Part shown: positions 11,891-21,495 of the stretch, piece after piece
How the letters are laid out: each line of letters starts with the position of its first letter
How positions within the stretch are numbered: the first letter of the stretch is position 1
NCBI GenBank assembly: GCA_027924585.1
Contig: BSBM01000386.1
Span: 2,218,001 to 2,282,000, forward strand
Direction: 5' to 3'
Length of the DNA: 64,000 bases
Origin: Larix kaempferi
Lineage: Eukaryota; Streptophyta; Pinopsida; Pinales; Pinaceae
The notes under the pieces: generated by a model
Told to the model about the DNA's origin: nothing
Databases searched by the model: none
What the model saw: the letters and a program-made list of their open reading frames with translations, nothing else
Program-made: the position numbers and the translations under genes

Positions 11891-12874
11891 TGTTGTAGAT
11901 ATTTCTCCCTACGGATAGGTAGAAACTCTCTTAGGATAAAGCAGGATGCACTGACTCTATGCCAAGACAAAAAGGAAACAAATGCTACCTTGAGTTCCTG
12001 AACTAATCTTCACAACAAGATTAAATGCATTCAGAAGAGATGAAAGACGTAACTCACCTTCCAATTCGACATTTGTCCCGCTTCTAGCTCTTGATCCTGA
12101 AGCTCCAATGTAGAGACTGTTGAAATCAAACAAAGGACGAGCATGCAAGCCTCCAAATACCTTGAAGTAAAGATTAAGTTCAAATCTAAACTAGATACAT
12201 TTCATATCGAAGATCCATACAATACACATGAAATGGGAAAAACAAGACAAGTTATCTTATATTACAAACTTGAAGAGTGCTTACAAAAGTTGCTTGATAT
12301 CCAAGGCAATCCTCCAGCTCCAAGTGCTTCCTCTAGCTATCTTTGTAGAACTCTGAAGATCATAGGTTTGATGCCCCAAAAGTCCTTTTTCTTAGCTCAT
12401 GGAAGACCTCTCTCTTATAGCATGTGGGAAGGTTAACCAACAAGAGAGAAGTGTGGATCTATGGAGTGTTTAGTGGATCAGGCCAACTAAACAAAGAGGG
12501 GAGTTGAGATTGAATCAGAGGTAGCGATCCCAATGATATCTCTCGAAAGTCAAGATCCAAAAATCCAAGGCAAAAGGTTAATTTTGGACTACCGCGCCCC
12601 TACCACTGAGCATAACGCGGTAGTACCGCGCCCCAGAGGAGGAGCAAGGAGCGGTAGTGCTGACTACCGCGCCCCTGTAGAAGTGCAGGGAGCGGTAGTG
12701 CTCATAAACAGGGCTAAGTTGGGTTGGTAGATGGCAGAAAAAGGTTTTGCTTTCAGTGTTCAGTCAGTGTTTTTCACTCTGAATTTTCAGATGATCTTTA
12801 AGGGAAACCATCGTTTAGGTCGCTAATGCAAGGATGCGACACTAATACGTAATGTGTAATATTGAGGTATAACA
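11891..12874 (-). repeat. 5' LTR of the nested element
   Basis: Direct repeat of 7755-8737. Its GC-rich palindrome cluster at about 12589-12700 keeps more intact CCGCG and CGCGG sites than the other LTR, so differences between the LTRs at these sites are mostly of the CG to TG or CA kind. Confidence 0.92.
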
Positions 12875-12879
12875 CTGAG
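12875..12879. other. Target-site duplication of the nested element, right
   Basis: CTGAG, the second copy of 7750-7754, followed by the resumed Gypsy-1 LTR. Confidence 0.93.
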
Positions 12880-13405
12880 CTGGGCGTAGCTCAGAAAAAG
12901 AAGAAATTTTGTCTAAGTGTTGAGGGTGCTACGAAGTTGTGTGCTACATCCGAATTTTGGAAGCACCGTGAAGACCAGCGCTGCGAGGAAGCAGTGCTGC
13001 GAAGCAGTCGGGCCACGTGGAGCCAGCAAAGCGGAGTGCTGGACAAGGATCAGGTGCAGGTACTGGATGGACCAGTAGTGGCCTAATTTTGGAAAGATGC
13101 TCCAGGAGTGTCGAGCGGCGGGCACGAGCAAATCAGGAAGGCGGCTAATGCACGAGTTTGTTTAGGAAAGGATAGCTCAAGGAAAGCGATGGATTGGCAC
13201 GCCTGGTGGGTGAAACCATTAGAGATGAACGGTTCAGTGAAAGAGACCTGTTGGCACGCGTGCGACAGGAAGGCCAATAGCGACAGAAGGAAGACATGGA
13301 GAACCGCCACGATGAAGCAGACGCTACCAGATGCCAGCAAGCCGGTTTAGGGAAACCGACACAATTTTGCAAATCCTAAGGGTTTTTGGGTTAGGTCTTG
13401 GGCAT

Positions 13406-13413
13406 TATAAATA
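13406..13413 (+). promoter_or_regulatory. TATA-like box in the Gypsy-1 5' LTR
   Basis: TATAAATA in GGCATTATAAATACATG. The matching place in the 3' LTR (near 24980) reads TGTAAAGA, so only the 5' copy keeps a canonical box. It would drive the genomic transcript. Confidence 0.6.
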
Positions 13414-14423
13414 CATGACCTTTGGGCATGATCTACTTAAGAAGACAATTTTGTAAGGGATGGGGTTACTCTTTACTTTTGATGTTACAATTTTGGATTG
13501 TGGTATTGTAAAATCTCTTGAGCTGAGAAGATTGTAAAGGTTCTACAGCTGTGTGCACAGAGACCTATCTAAGAGGAATGAGAGTCTGCAGCTGAGTGCA
13601 CAAACTAAGAACGGTTGTCCCTATCCCTTTTAAATAAATATATTACCAACCATTCTTGTGGACGTAGTTTCCCACCCGAGGGGGTGAACCACATTAAATA
13701 TTGTGTTGTGCGATTGTTCTTTATGAATGAATGCCTATCTGTATTTTCTGTAAATGAATGTCTAGATGTTTCTTTGCATGTTGTTATGAGAGAGCTTTGA
13801 TATGCATTTTCCTTCAGAAGAGTATGGAGATGATATGTTAAGTTCTGTATGAACAGATGAATGATGAACATTTAGTGTTGTGTTTGAAGACAGTGAATCA
13901 ATCATTTAGTTAAACACTCTCCTATACGCAGTAAAAGAATGCTTAACAGTTGGATTGTATAGTCATATATGTTCAAATTGCAGTACCCTGACTTAACGAA
14001 TGAATGTAAGAAGAATAGTTAGTTAAGCGCCTGAACGAGTGGATGAGTGATATTCGTTTAAGTGCCTTAAGTGTCTTCAAGATAATCCAAGTATAGAATA
14101 AAGCTACATTGTTCACAGCTTCAAGAGAAGTCCCGCGGTAGAAGAACATACTGGTGCGGAACACAGTGTTTCCCATCGCTGCGTAGTCTCACCTCGCAGC
14201 ACGTACCCCCTGTTGTGATGCGCAGTACGTCCGTCCAAGCAACTTATCAGTTACTGTGGAAATCGTATTCCGCAGTACCCCATAGATACACCTTGGGTGA
14301 GACCTCAACCTGCTTGCAGGCTGTTGCCGAAAGGGCTGGTGCGAAGGGGTTTTGTTGGTCAAAGGGAAACCGCGAAGAACCTGGGTCTTATAGAAAACCT
14401 ATGGGTCAGTTATAGCCAACAAA

Positions 14424-14439
14424 TGGTTCTGTTTCCACG
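14424..14439 (+). other. Probable Gypsy-1 primer-binding site
   Basis: TGGTTCTGTTTCCACG begins two bases after the LTR end CCAACA, where a primer-binding site beginning TGG is expected. It does not match the common initiator-methionine site, and I cannot name the tRNA. Confidence 0.45.
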
Positions 14440-14464
14440 CTAGAATTCATGATGAGTTGCAATC

Positions 14465-14977
14465 ATGATGTGTGATGAAGAATACCAGTTCCCGAAAGGC
14501 TCTAACAACTGGCATCCTGAAAAGACAGAAATCCAAGCTTGGTGGGACAAGACCAAAAGAGACTTTGCAAGGAAAGAGAATAGACATCCGCGTCTATCTG
14601 ACACATAGTGGTCGGATAGATATCTATGGGAAGATATTCACAAGATTTTCTGGGCACCATTTCCAAACGAGATGCATGCGTGGATCTCGCGGCTCGCAGA
14701 AAAGAAAACTTGTTTTCAAGGAGGAGTTCCTAAAAAGTGGACTCCTGAGCTCATAGCACAGCTCAAAGCAATAGACAACCCATTGACACGCACAGTTTAT
14801 TTTTGGGTTGATCATATGCTAGAAGGATTCATAACAGAATTTGCTGTAGACACACTCAAATCCTACAGCCAAGCAGAAGCATACTTTTTCGGAGGCTTCC
14901 AAGGTAAGTTGTTGAACAATCTCAGTCTATACATTAAGATGTTGTTAATTGAGAAAGGTGTTTTAAGAATGCAGTAA
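14465..14977 (+). pseudogene. Gypsy-1 ORF0, upstream of gag
   Basis: A frame of about 170 codons starts at tandem ATGs (14465, 14468) just inside the internal region and ends at 14977. It is interrupted once, by TAG at 14606-14608, where CAG is the simplest ancestor. The product would be rich in Trp and charged residues (AWWDKTKRDFARKENRHPRL, YLWEDIHKIFW, TPELIAQLKAIDNPLTRTVY). I do not recognise a domain. After the codons for FFGGFQ comes AAGGTAAGT at 14901-14909, a strong plant-like 5' splice site, so the ORF may be spliced onto gag, as is known for Ogre-type elements that also carry an ORF before gag. That comparison is inference. No other gene lies between it and gag. Confidence 0.65.
14904..14909 (+). 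promoter_or_regulatory. Candidate 5' splice site after ORF0
   Basis: AAG|GTAAGT. A possible acceptor is AACAG at about 14999-15003, just inside the gag start. Usage is unproven. Confidence 0.4.
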
Positions 14978-14993
14978 TATTCTTAAGTTTGTC

Positions 14994-16342
14994 ATGGTAA
15001 ACAGTATATATAGTGATTCTGACGAAGATACCTATAATCTTAGAAGTGGAAAGAGGTATAAATTTAATAAGAATCTTGGAGGCCCTGGACTCCATATTGA
15101 TACCGAGATTCCGTGTAACCTTGACAACGAAGCCACACCACCATTTACCCCTAAGAACCCACTAGATGCAAAGACCGCACCACCTTTATCTCAAAACCCA
15201 CCCGCTACGCATCCCACCCCACAGAATACTCAACCCAGTACATCTATCCCGATAAGCCAATTTGTATTCACTGCACAGAGCCCTTTACAGCAGCCGCGCA
15301 CTAATTCGAGCGCACTGCCACCTAGTAGCACAATGGCAAACACAGATATGAAGCTCCCAATATTCAAAGGAACTGGCCTAGAAGACCCTGATCAGCATTG
15401 GTTTCTTTGTGAAGCCGTATGGAGTGTAAGAAAAATCCAGGATGATGCAGTGAAGAGAGCACAGCTCATCACCACTTTCAGGGACAGAGCTCTACATTGG
15501 TTCATGAAGTACTCTACCACACAGCTGCGAACCCTCGCAGAAATTAAAGCTACTCTTGTGGCAAAGTTTAAGAAACCCAAATCTGAATCCCAGTGTATAA
15601 CCGAGTTGAGAGAAATAAAGCAGAAACCAACTGAAATAGTTTGGGAGTTTGATCAGAAGTTCAAGACCCTATTAGACCAAGTAAGCTTTGTTATAGCCCC
15701 GAAACAACACAAGATCCCAACCCACTAAATCAGAATTAGGCCCCATGGTGTGAAATTTGTACAACTCCAGGACACCGACCTGAAGACTGCTATCTTATAC
15801 AGAAATATGTGAAAACACCTAAAAATTTATACTGCAATTTCTGTAGATCAGTTGGACATGATGAATCCAACTGCTGTGCATATGAGCTAATGAATGAGAG
15901 AAAACGAGATATGGACTCAATGAGAGGCGCTGGCTTGTACCGCGTACAAGAAGATAACCAGCCGAAACAAGAGAATGCACAATATGACCAAGGACGATAC
16001 AGAGGTCATGGTGCTGGATACCGCAGCAAAGGAAGAAATGCTAGCCCGATGCAGGGAAGAGGCCACGGCTAGTTCATTTTTTATAATTGTGGCCAGCCAG
16101 GTCACGTATCCAGAGATTGTGTTAACCCATGCACTACGTGTAATTATTGTAAATAATTTGAGCATGTTAATGAAGATTTCCCAGTGCTAGAGGTCGAAAT
16201 GTAGAAAAGAAGACAGATGGATGCACCAAACATGAACGTCCAGTGGATCACAGTAGAGAAAAGACCAGTAGACCCGAGCATCAATGTGGTCACACGCAGT
16301 GGTGCTCAGACAGCCGCAATAGGGGAGAAGAAGCTTCCACGT
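14994..16342 (+). pseudogene. Gypsy-1 gag with four CCHC knuckles
   Basis: The first part (14994-15728) has an acidic start, a Pro/Thr-rich linker (about residues 45-115) and then a capsid-type gag domain (LPIFKGTGLEDPDQHWF, RALHWFMKY, ELREIKQKPTEIVWEFDQKF). A frameshift before about 15720 moves the reading into the phase of the nucleocapsid part. There I see WCEICTTPGHRPEDC and CNFCRSVGHDESNC, both full CX2CX4HX4C motifs, then YNCGQPGHVSRDC, which lacks its first Cys, and CNYC with a His in place but without its last Cys. Stops at 16070 (TAG), 16154 (TAA) and 16202 (TAG) are in phase. A second frameshift near 16342 leads into the pol phase. The product would form the particle core and bind RNA. 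It is clearly broken. Confidence 0.85.
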
Positions 16343-17247
16343 TAGGGGAGGCTCACACAAAGCAGTCTCCTCTTGAGATAGTATGGATAAGGAAAGCTCC
16401 GGGTAAAATACTTGCTCTCGACCTACAAAAGAAAAAGGAAGTCTTTATCAACGCGCGGGATACCTTCAGAGAGCCAGCAACATAAACACAGAGGATCCCA
16501 TTGTGTAGTCAAGCACCGCATGTTGAATACATGCCAGCGGCCTATGACAAAACAAGCACTGCGATGGATGTTAGCACCTATGTTGCATAGTTCCTGCGAA
16601 GCTGCATGAAGCTACTCAAATGTGAAAATGCCATAGTAGAGCTGCAGAAGCTCATAAACTAGTATGAGCTGCAGACTGGAACAAAGACTTCTGATAGTGC
16701 AGAACATCACATAAGGAAGCATAAAAGAACGGGCCGAGAAATGAGACTTACCGCGTAAATAGGAGATTTTGAAATGGATGAAGTCATCCTTGATCTGGGA
16801 TCTGAAGTAAATGTCTTAACTAAGCATACATGGCAGCAGATGGGTCGACCAAAGTTTTCATGGTCACCTATCCAGTTGAGAATGGCTAACCAAGATAAAT
16901 TCATACCTTTTGGCCAATTAGCTGACGTGATAGTCGACATCGATGGAGTCCAAAGTCATGTAGACTTTGAAGTTATCAAGATTGTGGATGATAGTCATCC
17001 TTTTCCTGCACTGCTAGGAATTGACTGGGCTATGGATAACTTGGCTATTATGAACTTAAAAACAAAGAAGATGATATTTGAAGGCAAGCATCTTAGGTTC
17101 ATCGCACCGTTGGATCCTGCAGATGGTGACAGATACAGCAAGCCGATTCAGGAGGAATCCAAGGCTCAACACTTGGACAGACTATACCAGCTCACAGCGA
17201 ACCGGGAAGATTACATTAATCCTACCACAGATGGCACACTCATCTAG
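16343..17247 (+). pseudogene. Gypsy-1 aspartic protease region
   Basis: After a linker with in-phase stops at 16483, 16588, about 16660 and 16756, the frame encodes a retropepsin-like fold: ILDLGSEVNVL as the active-site loop, then HVDFEVI and ALLGIDWAMDNLAIM. The catalytic triad reads DLG, not the usual DSG or DTG, a variant seen in some plant gypsy families. Its role would be cleavage of the polyprotein. It ends at TAG 17245-17247, and the same phase continues into the next domain, so this was one polyprotein. The phase is the third used since gag, so expression may have needed frameshift correction before decay; some of these phase changes are surely mutations. Confidence 0.8.
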
Positions 17248-17886
17248 AGATGTGACATCTCCTGCGTCTCTGATTCGGAGGCAGGGCTGGAAAATTGGCA
17301 AAGCTGAATGCATGAAGTATCAGCAAGAAGGTGCACGCAGGTTACGAAATCACTGCGTTGGATCGGGAAGGAGGTAAGTCCTATTCCCAACTATGATGGT
17401 TCTGCTAATGTTTATACTTTCATCCAAGAATATACTGCAGCTGTTGCAGATGAGCACAGATTACCAGCATTGCATATGGCATTGCGCGACACACCCGCCA
17501 GATGGTGGAATGTGCACAAGAAGACATTGACAACTTGGGATCAATGCAGAATTAAGATGCAGATTCGGTTTGCTGACCGGGTTACCTTACCCTTTTAGAA
17601 GATTAATGGACAAACAGATCCTAGTCAACACATCGAAGTCTATTCACAAGCATGGGTGGCAAGGCCACACACAGAATGGGTGCATATATTTGTACATACG
17701 CTTGATGATAACATTCAAAATAAATGGTACCTAGACCTGGAGTTGCGCAGATAAACTACGGATTGGGAAATGTTGACCGCCAACTTCCAAAAGGACTTCA
17801 GCTTTGAGGACGAGAATCCGCTGATCCATGAGGCATTGTAGATAATTAATGAACGCATATTCAGAGAAGACTATCATCACAGAAAT
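17248..17886 (+). pseudogene. Second gag-like domain between protease and RT
   Basis: In the pol phase, between protease and reverse transcriptase, the frame encodes about 200 residues that look like a second Retrotrans_gag domain: SLRWIGKEVSPIPNYDGSAN, FIQEYTAAVADEHRLPALHM, ALRDTPARWWNVHKKTLTTW, QCRIKMQIRF, then HIEVYSQAW and WVHIFVHTLDDNIQNKWYLD. The pattern of a Trp pair after a helix and a following RF resembles the gag core. Stops at 17305 (TGA), 17596 (TAG), 17752 (TAA) and 17839 (TAG) interrupt it. The usual gag already lies at 14994. This duplicate position is unusual. It could have served in particle assembly or as a spacer; the assignment is by pattern only. Confidence 0.6.
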
Positions 17887-20800
17887 ATGACATTGGAGGA
17901 ATTCTTCGGGGCAGATCACGTTCCTGCGCACCTACAGTCAGAATGGAAGGAACATGAAGAACACCTTATCGAGTGTTACAACCTAGCTGAGGACATCGAT
18001 GATAGAAATGAATATGATGATGATGATACATGCAACATAAACATATCAGAATCAGAGGGTGCGCGTGATGTAGAAGGACCTCCATTAGAAATCCCAGATA
18101 TGAGTGGACCAGTAAAAACACAGAAGGTGGATATTGGCACAAAAGAAGAACCGAAGTTCATAGCAATCAGAGATTATTGGGACGATCAGACTGTTGCAAA
18201 GATCGCAGACACCTTGCATGAGTACGAGGAGCTGTTTTCGACAAAATTTACAGAAATGAAAGGAATTCTGGGAGACCTAGGAATCATGAAAATACCTTTG
18301 AAGTCAGGTGCAAAGCCTGTCAAGCAGAGACCGTACAGACTAAATCCGCGCTACAAAGAAAGAGTACGTGCAGAGATGGATAAGATGCTTAAAGCAGGAA
18401 TCATTGAACCCATCGAGGAATCAGAGTGGATTAGTTCCATGGTTGTTCAAGACAAGAAAGTGAAGGGTGAGATCAAGATTTGTGTGGATCTCAAAAAATT
18501 GAATGATGCTTCCATGCATGACCCATTCCCTACTCCTTTCACAAATGAAGTGCTTGATAATGTTGGAGGGATTGAGGCCTATTCTTTTACTGATGGTTTT
18601 TCGGGGTATCACCAGATAAGGATTGACCCCGCAGACATGCATAAGACGACTTTTGCTACATAATGGGGGTCGTTCCAGTACACAGTAATGCCTTTTGGCC
18701 TGAGGAATGCACCTGCCATATTTTCTAGAGTGGTCGTCGTAGCATTCAAAGAGTTTATGCATCAGTTTCTCAAAGCCTATTTTGATGATTGGACTGTGTT
18801 TGGTATATTGAAAAACCGTTTTGTGAACCTCATAATGATGTTTGAGAAGTGTCGACAGCATCAGATTTCTTTAAATCTGAAGAAGTGTATTTTTTGTGTT
18901 CCTTATGGAATTCTACTTGGGCACATTGTTTGTAAGCAAGGACTGATGGTGGACCCTGCAAAGATTGCTATTATTGTGAACTTGCCAACACCAACTTTAG
19001 TCAAGATGTTGCGCTCTACTTTAGGCCATACTGGATACTACAAGAAATTTATAAAGGGTTACGCGCAGATAACCGCAGTAATGGAGAAGCTGCTAAAGAA
19101 AGACGATCGTTCATTTGGAATGCAGAATGCGAACAAGGTTTTGATACACTAAAAGAAAAGATGGTGACTGTGCCGATTCTAGTATTTCCAGATTGGACAA
19201 AGCCATTTCATGTCCATGTTGACGCATCATGCATTGCCCTGGGAATCGTATTAGCTCATCCAGGGGAAGGGGGTATTGACCACCCTATTGCATTCTCGAG
19301 CAGGAAGATCTCAATAGCAGAAAAGAACTATACTATGACTGAGAGGGAAGGCCTTGCAATGGTATATGCCCTACAGAAATTCAGGCATTACTTGCTTGGT
19401 GTGCACTTCCTTATTTTCACTGACCATTATGCATTGAAATACTTGGTCAATAAGCCAGTGTTAGGGGGGCACATATGCAGATGGATGTTGCTATTCCAAG
19501 AATATGACTTTGAGATTATTGTTAAGCCAGGTAAACTGAACTTGGGACCTGATCATCTGTCAAGGATTGAGTTAGGAAGAGAGCCGATGAACATTGAAGA
19601 CAGTATGCCTGATGCACAGCTATTTGCTATACAGGTTGTCGATGATTATTATAAGGATATCATTAATTTTCTAACAACAGGGCTGGCACCACAGGAATTA
19701 TCTATACAGCAGAAGAAGTAGCTAGTGGTGCGCACCGCAGACTTCACTATAATTGCAGGTCAGTTATACAAACTCGAACCGGATGAAGTCCTGCACAGAT
19801 GCGTACTAGATCATGAGAAACCGCTTATTCTAGCAGATGCGCATTTAGGGGTCACGGGAGGTCACTATGCAGGAAGGGCTACTGCGTAGAAGATATTACG
19901 CGCAGGGCTATGGTGGCCCATGATCCACAAAGATTCCAAAGAACACTGCAGGAACTGTGATGTCTCTCAAAGGACAAGGAAACCTTCATGAAGAGATGAG
20001 ATGCCATTAAACCCACAGTTGACCTTGCAGGCGTTTGAGAAATGGGCAATTGATTTTGTGGGTCCTATAAACCCACCAGGAAAAAGAACTGGTGCGAGGT
20101 ATATTATTACTACTACTAATTACCTCACCAGATGGGAAGAAGCAAAGCCAATAAAGGACTACAACGCCAGTACTACTGCACAGTTCATTTTTGAAGAAAT
20201 ATTGTCAAGATTTGGTTGTCCGAAGATTTTGATGAGTGACCAAGGTACTCATTTTTTGAATAAGACCATTGAGGCACTTACAGAGGAATTCCACATTCGT
20301 CATCAGCGCAGTACCCCATATCATCCACAGGTAGATGGCACTGTTGAGGCTTTCAATAAAATACTGGAGAACGCACTAACTAAGGTCTTCAATGTAAATA
20401 GAGATGATTGGGATCTGCACGTCTCCTCTGTGTTATGGGCATATAGGACTACATGCAAGAAATTGACAGGACATACACCTTTTCGGATGGCTTATGGGCA
20501 GGAGGCTATAATGCCAATGGAATATATTGTCCCTAGTTTGAGGATCACTGCATTCACAGGGATGGCAGACAGCGCAGCATTAGAAGAAAGGTTGCTACAC
20601 CTCGTTGGGTTGGAGGAAGATCGCTTCATTGTCGGCTTCCACCAGCAAGTTCACAAAGATCGCGAGAAAGCTTGGCATGATCACCATATAAAGAACAAGT
20701 GCTTTTAGGTAGGTGACCTAGTCCTCCTATATGATAGAAAATTCATGAAGTTTCCTGGTAAATTTAAGATGCATTGGCTTGGTCCATATACTGTGATACA

Positions 20801-20921
20801 TGTTACTAACATTGGTCCAGTCCAGTTAGCCAATTTAGCCGGCGATACCCTACCAACTTTGATAAACGGAAGCAGACTAAAGTTGTATCATGATAGCCTT
20901 GCTTCGCAGAATCTTGAATAA
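17887..20921 (+). pseudogene. Gypsy-1 reverse transcriptase, RNase H and integrase
   Basis: RT: the block VKQRPYRLNPRYKERV, IKICVDLKKLNDA, FSGYHQIRI, TVMPFGLRNAPAIFSRV, and the catalytic YFDDWTVF near 18778. The phase slips once near 19115. RNase H then follows from 19161: PILVFPDWTKPFHVHVDAS, IAEKNYTMTEREGLAMVYAL, FTDHYALKYLVNKPVLGG, PDHLSRIE. Integrase: a zinc-binding region with GGHYAGRATA and CRNCDVS near 19860-19970, a core with [16 protein letters not shown] and [15 protein letters not shown], and an end with FPGKFKMHWLGPY. In-phase stops: 18661 (TAA), 19719 and 19887 (TAG), 19989 (TGA), 20706 (TAG). The natural stop is TAA 20919-20921. No chromodomain follows. The order fits Ty3/gypsy. 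Confidence 0.93.
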
Positions 20922-21495
20922 CAAGCAGAGGAAGATATTTCCAAGTGTCAGGAACAGTTGCAATTGGACACTGGAAATGTAAAGGAGTCTGTACATGTAT
21001 GATAAGTAGAACAATGTGTGTACCGTGCAGCACTGCTGAAGCTGCGCGGAAGGAAAAAAAAAAGGTAAGAAAACAGAAAAAGAAACTGCGCAGTTGGAAA
21101 ATTGTGGTACTATGAAGTAACTGTGTAGGATCGCAAATGGCTTGCCACGCAGCCCGGTGCAACACTTAGAAAAATAGCCATTACAAACCTGTTTGAGAAA
21201 AATAGCCGTTATATGACCGTTGGAATGAACCGCTTCAGCATTTAACAAAAAGATAGCCGTTTTGAACACACTGACGACAGAAGGGACTAAAGGATTCGCT
21301 AAAATTTGCCAATGGGCACTACATTAAATGCTCATCTAGCCATTGAAAGGCGTGGGGGGGACTCAGTTGCGCCTATAAATAATGCCACATAAGGACTCGC
21401 AGGCGTTACTAGACACTTAGAATTTTCATGCATTCACTCCTATGTTAGCAATCCTTAGTCATATTTCAGAGTCAATTGCCTACTCTCACCAGTGA
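20922..21495 (+). other. Gypsy-1 spacer between pol and ORF3
   Basis: 574 bp without coding sequence of its own on the plus strand. Minus-strand frames at 20806-21269 overlap the pol end and are not credible. The stretch contains the TATA-like box at 21374-21381 and would be the leader of an ORF3 transcript. Confidence 0.7.
21374..21381 (+). promoter_or_regulatory. TATA-like box upstream of ORF3
   Basis: TATAAATA in GCGCCTATAAATAATGCC, 115 bp before the ORF3 ATG at 21496. It matches the box in the 5' LTR. It would allow a subgenomic mRNA for ORF3. No intervening ATG in good context is obvious apart from one in the stretch near 21430. Function is inference. Confidence 0.5.

Larger units (their letters stand above)
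7755..12874 (-). mobile_element. Nested non-autonomous LTR element (LARD-like)
   Basis: Two direct repeats of about 983 bp (7755-8737 and 11891-12874) flank 3153 bp with no gag or pol sequence, and CTGAG flanks the whole. The minus strand is chosen as coding orientation for two reasons. Next to the right LTR the minus strand reads CTGGCGACTCCGTTAGGGAC, which looks like a primer-binding site. Next to the left LTR it reads ACTTTAGGGGGCATC, which looks like a polypurine tract. The long non-coding interior fits a large retrotransposon derivative that needs enzymes from another element. The LTRs differ by a few percent. It inserted after Gypsy-1, since it splits the Gypsy-1 LTR. Confidence 0.9.
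7695..14421 (+). repeat. Gypsy-1 5' LTR, split by a nested element
   Basis: The LTR begins at 7695 and is interrupted after 60 bp; it resumes at 12880 and ends CCAACA at 14421. The two parts add up to about 1.60 kb, against 1.58 kb for the 3' LTR. A TATA-like TATAAATA stands at 13406-13413. The nested element removes the upstream 60 bp from the promoter part. Minus-strand frames at 13083-13372 inside this LTR are not counted as genes. Confidence 0.9.

Noticed and set aside
12913-13372. Several frames of 70-85 codons on both strands, some recurring near 24480-24707
   Set aside because: They lie in the Gypsy-1 LTRs and overlap each other; they are by-products of LTR sequence.
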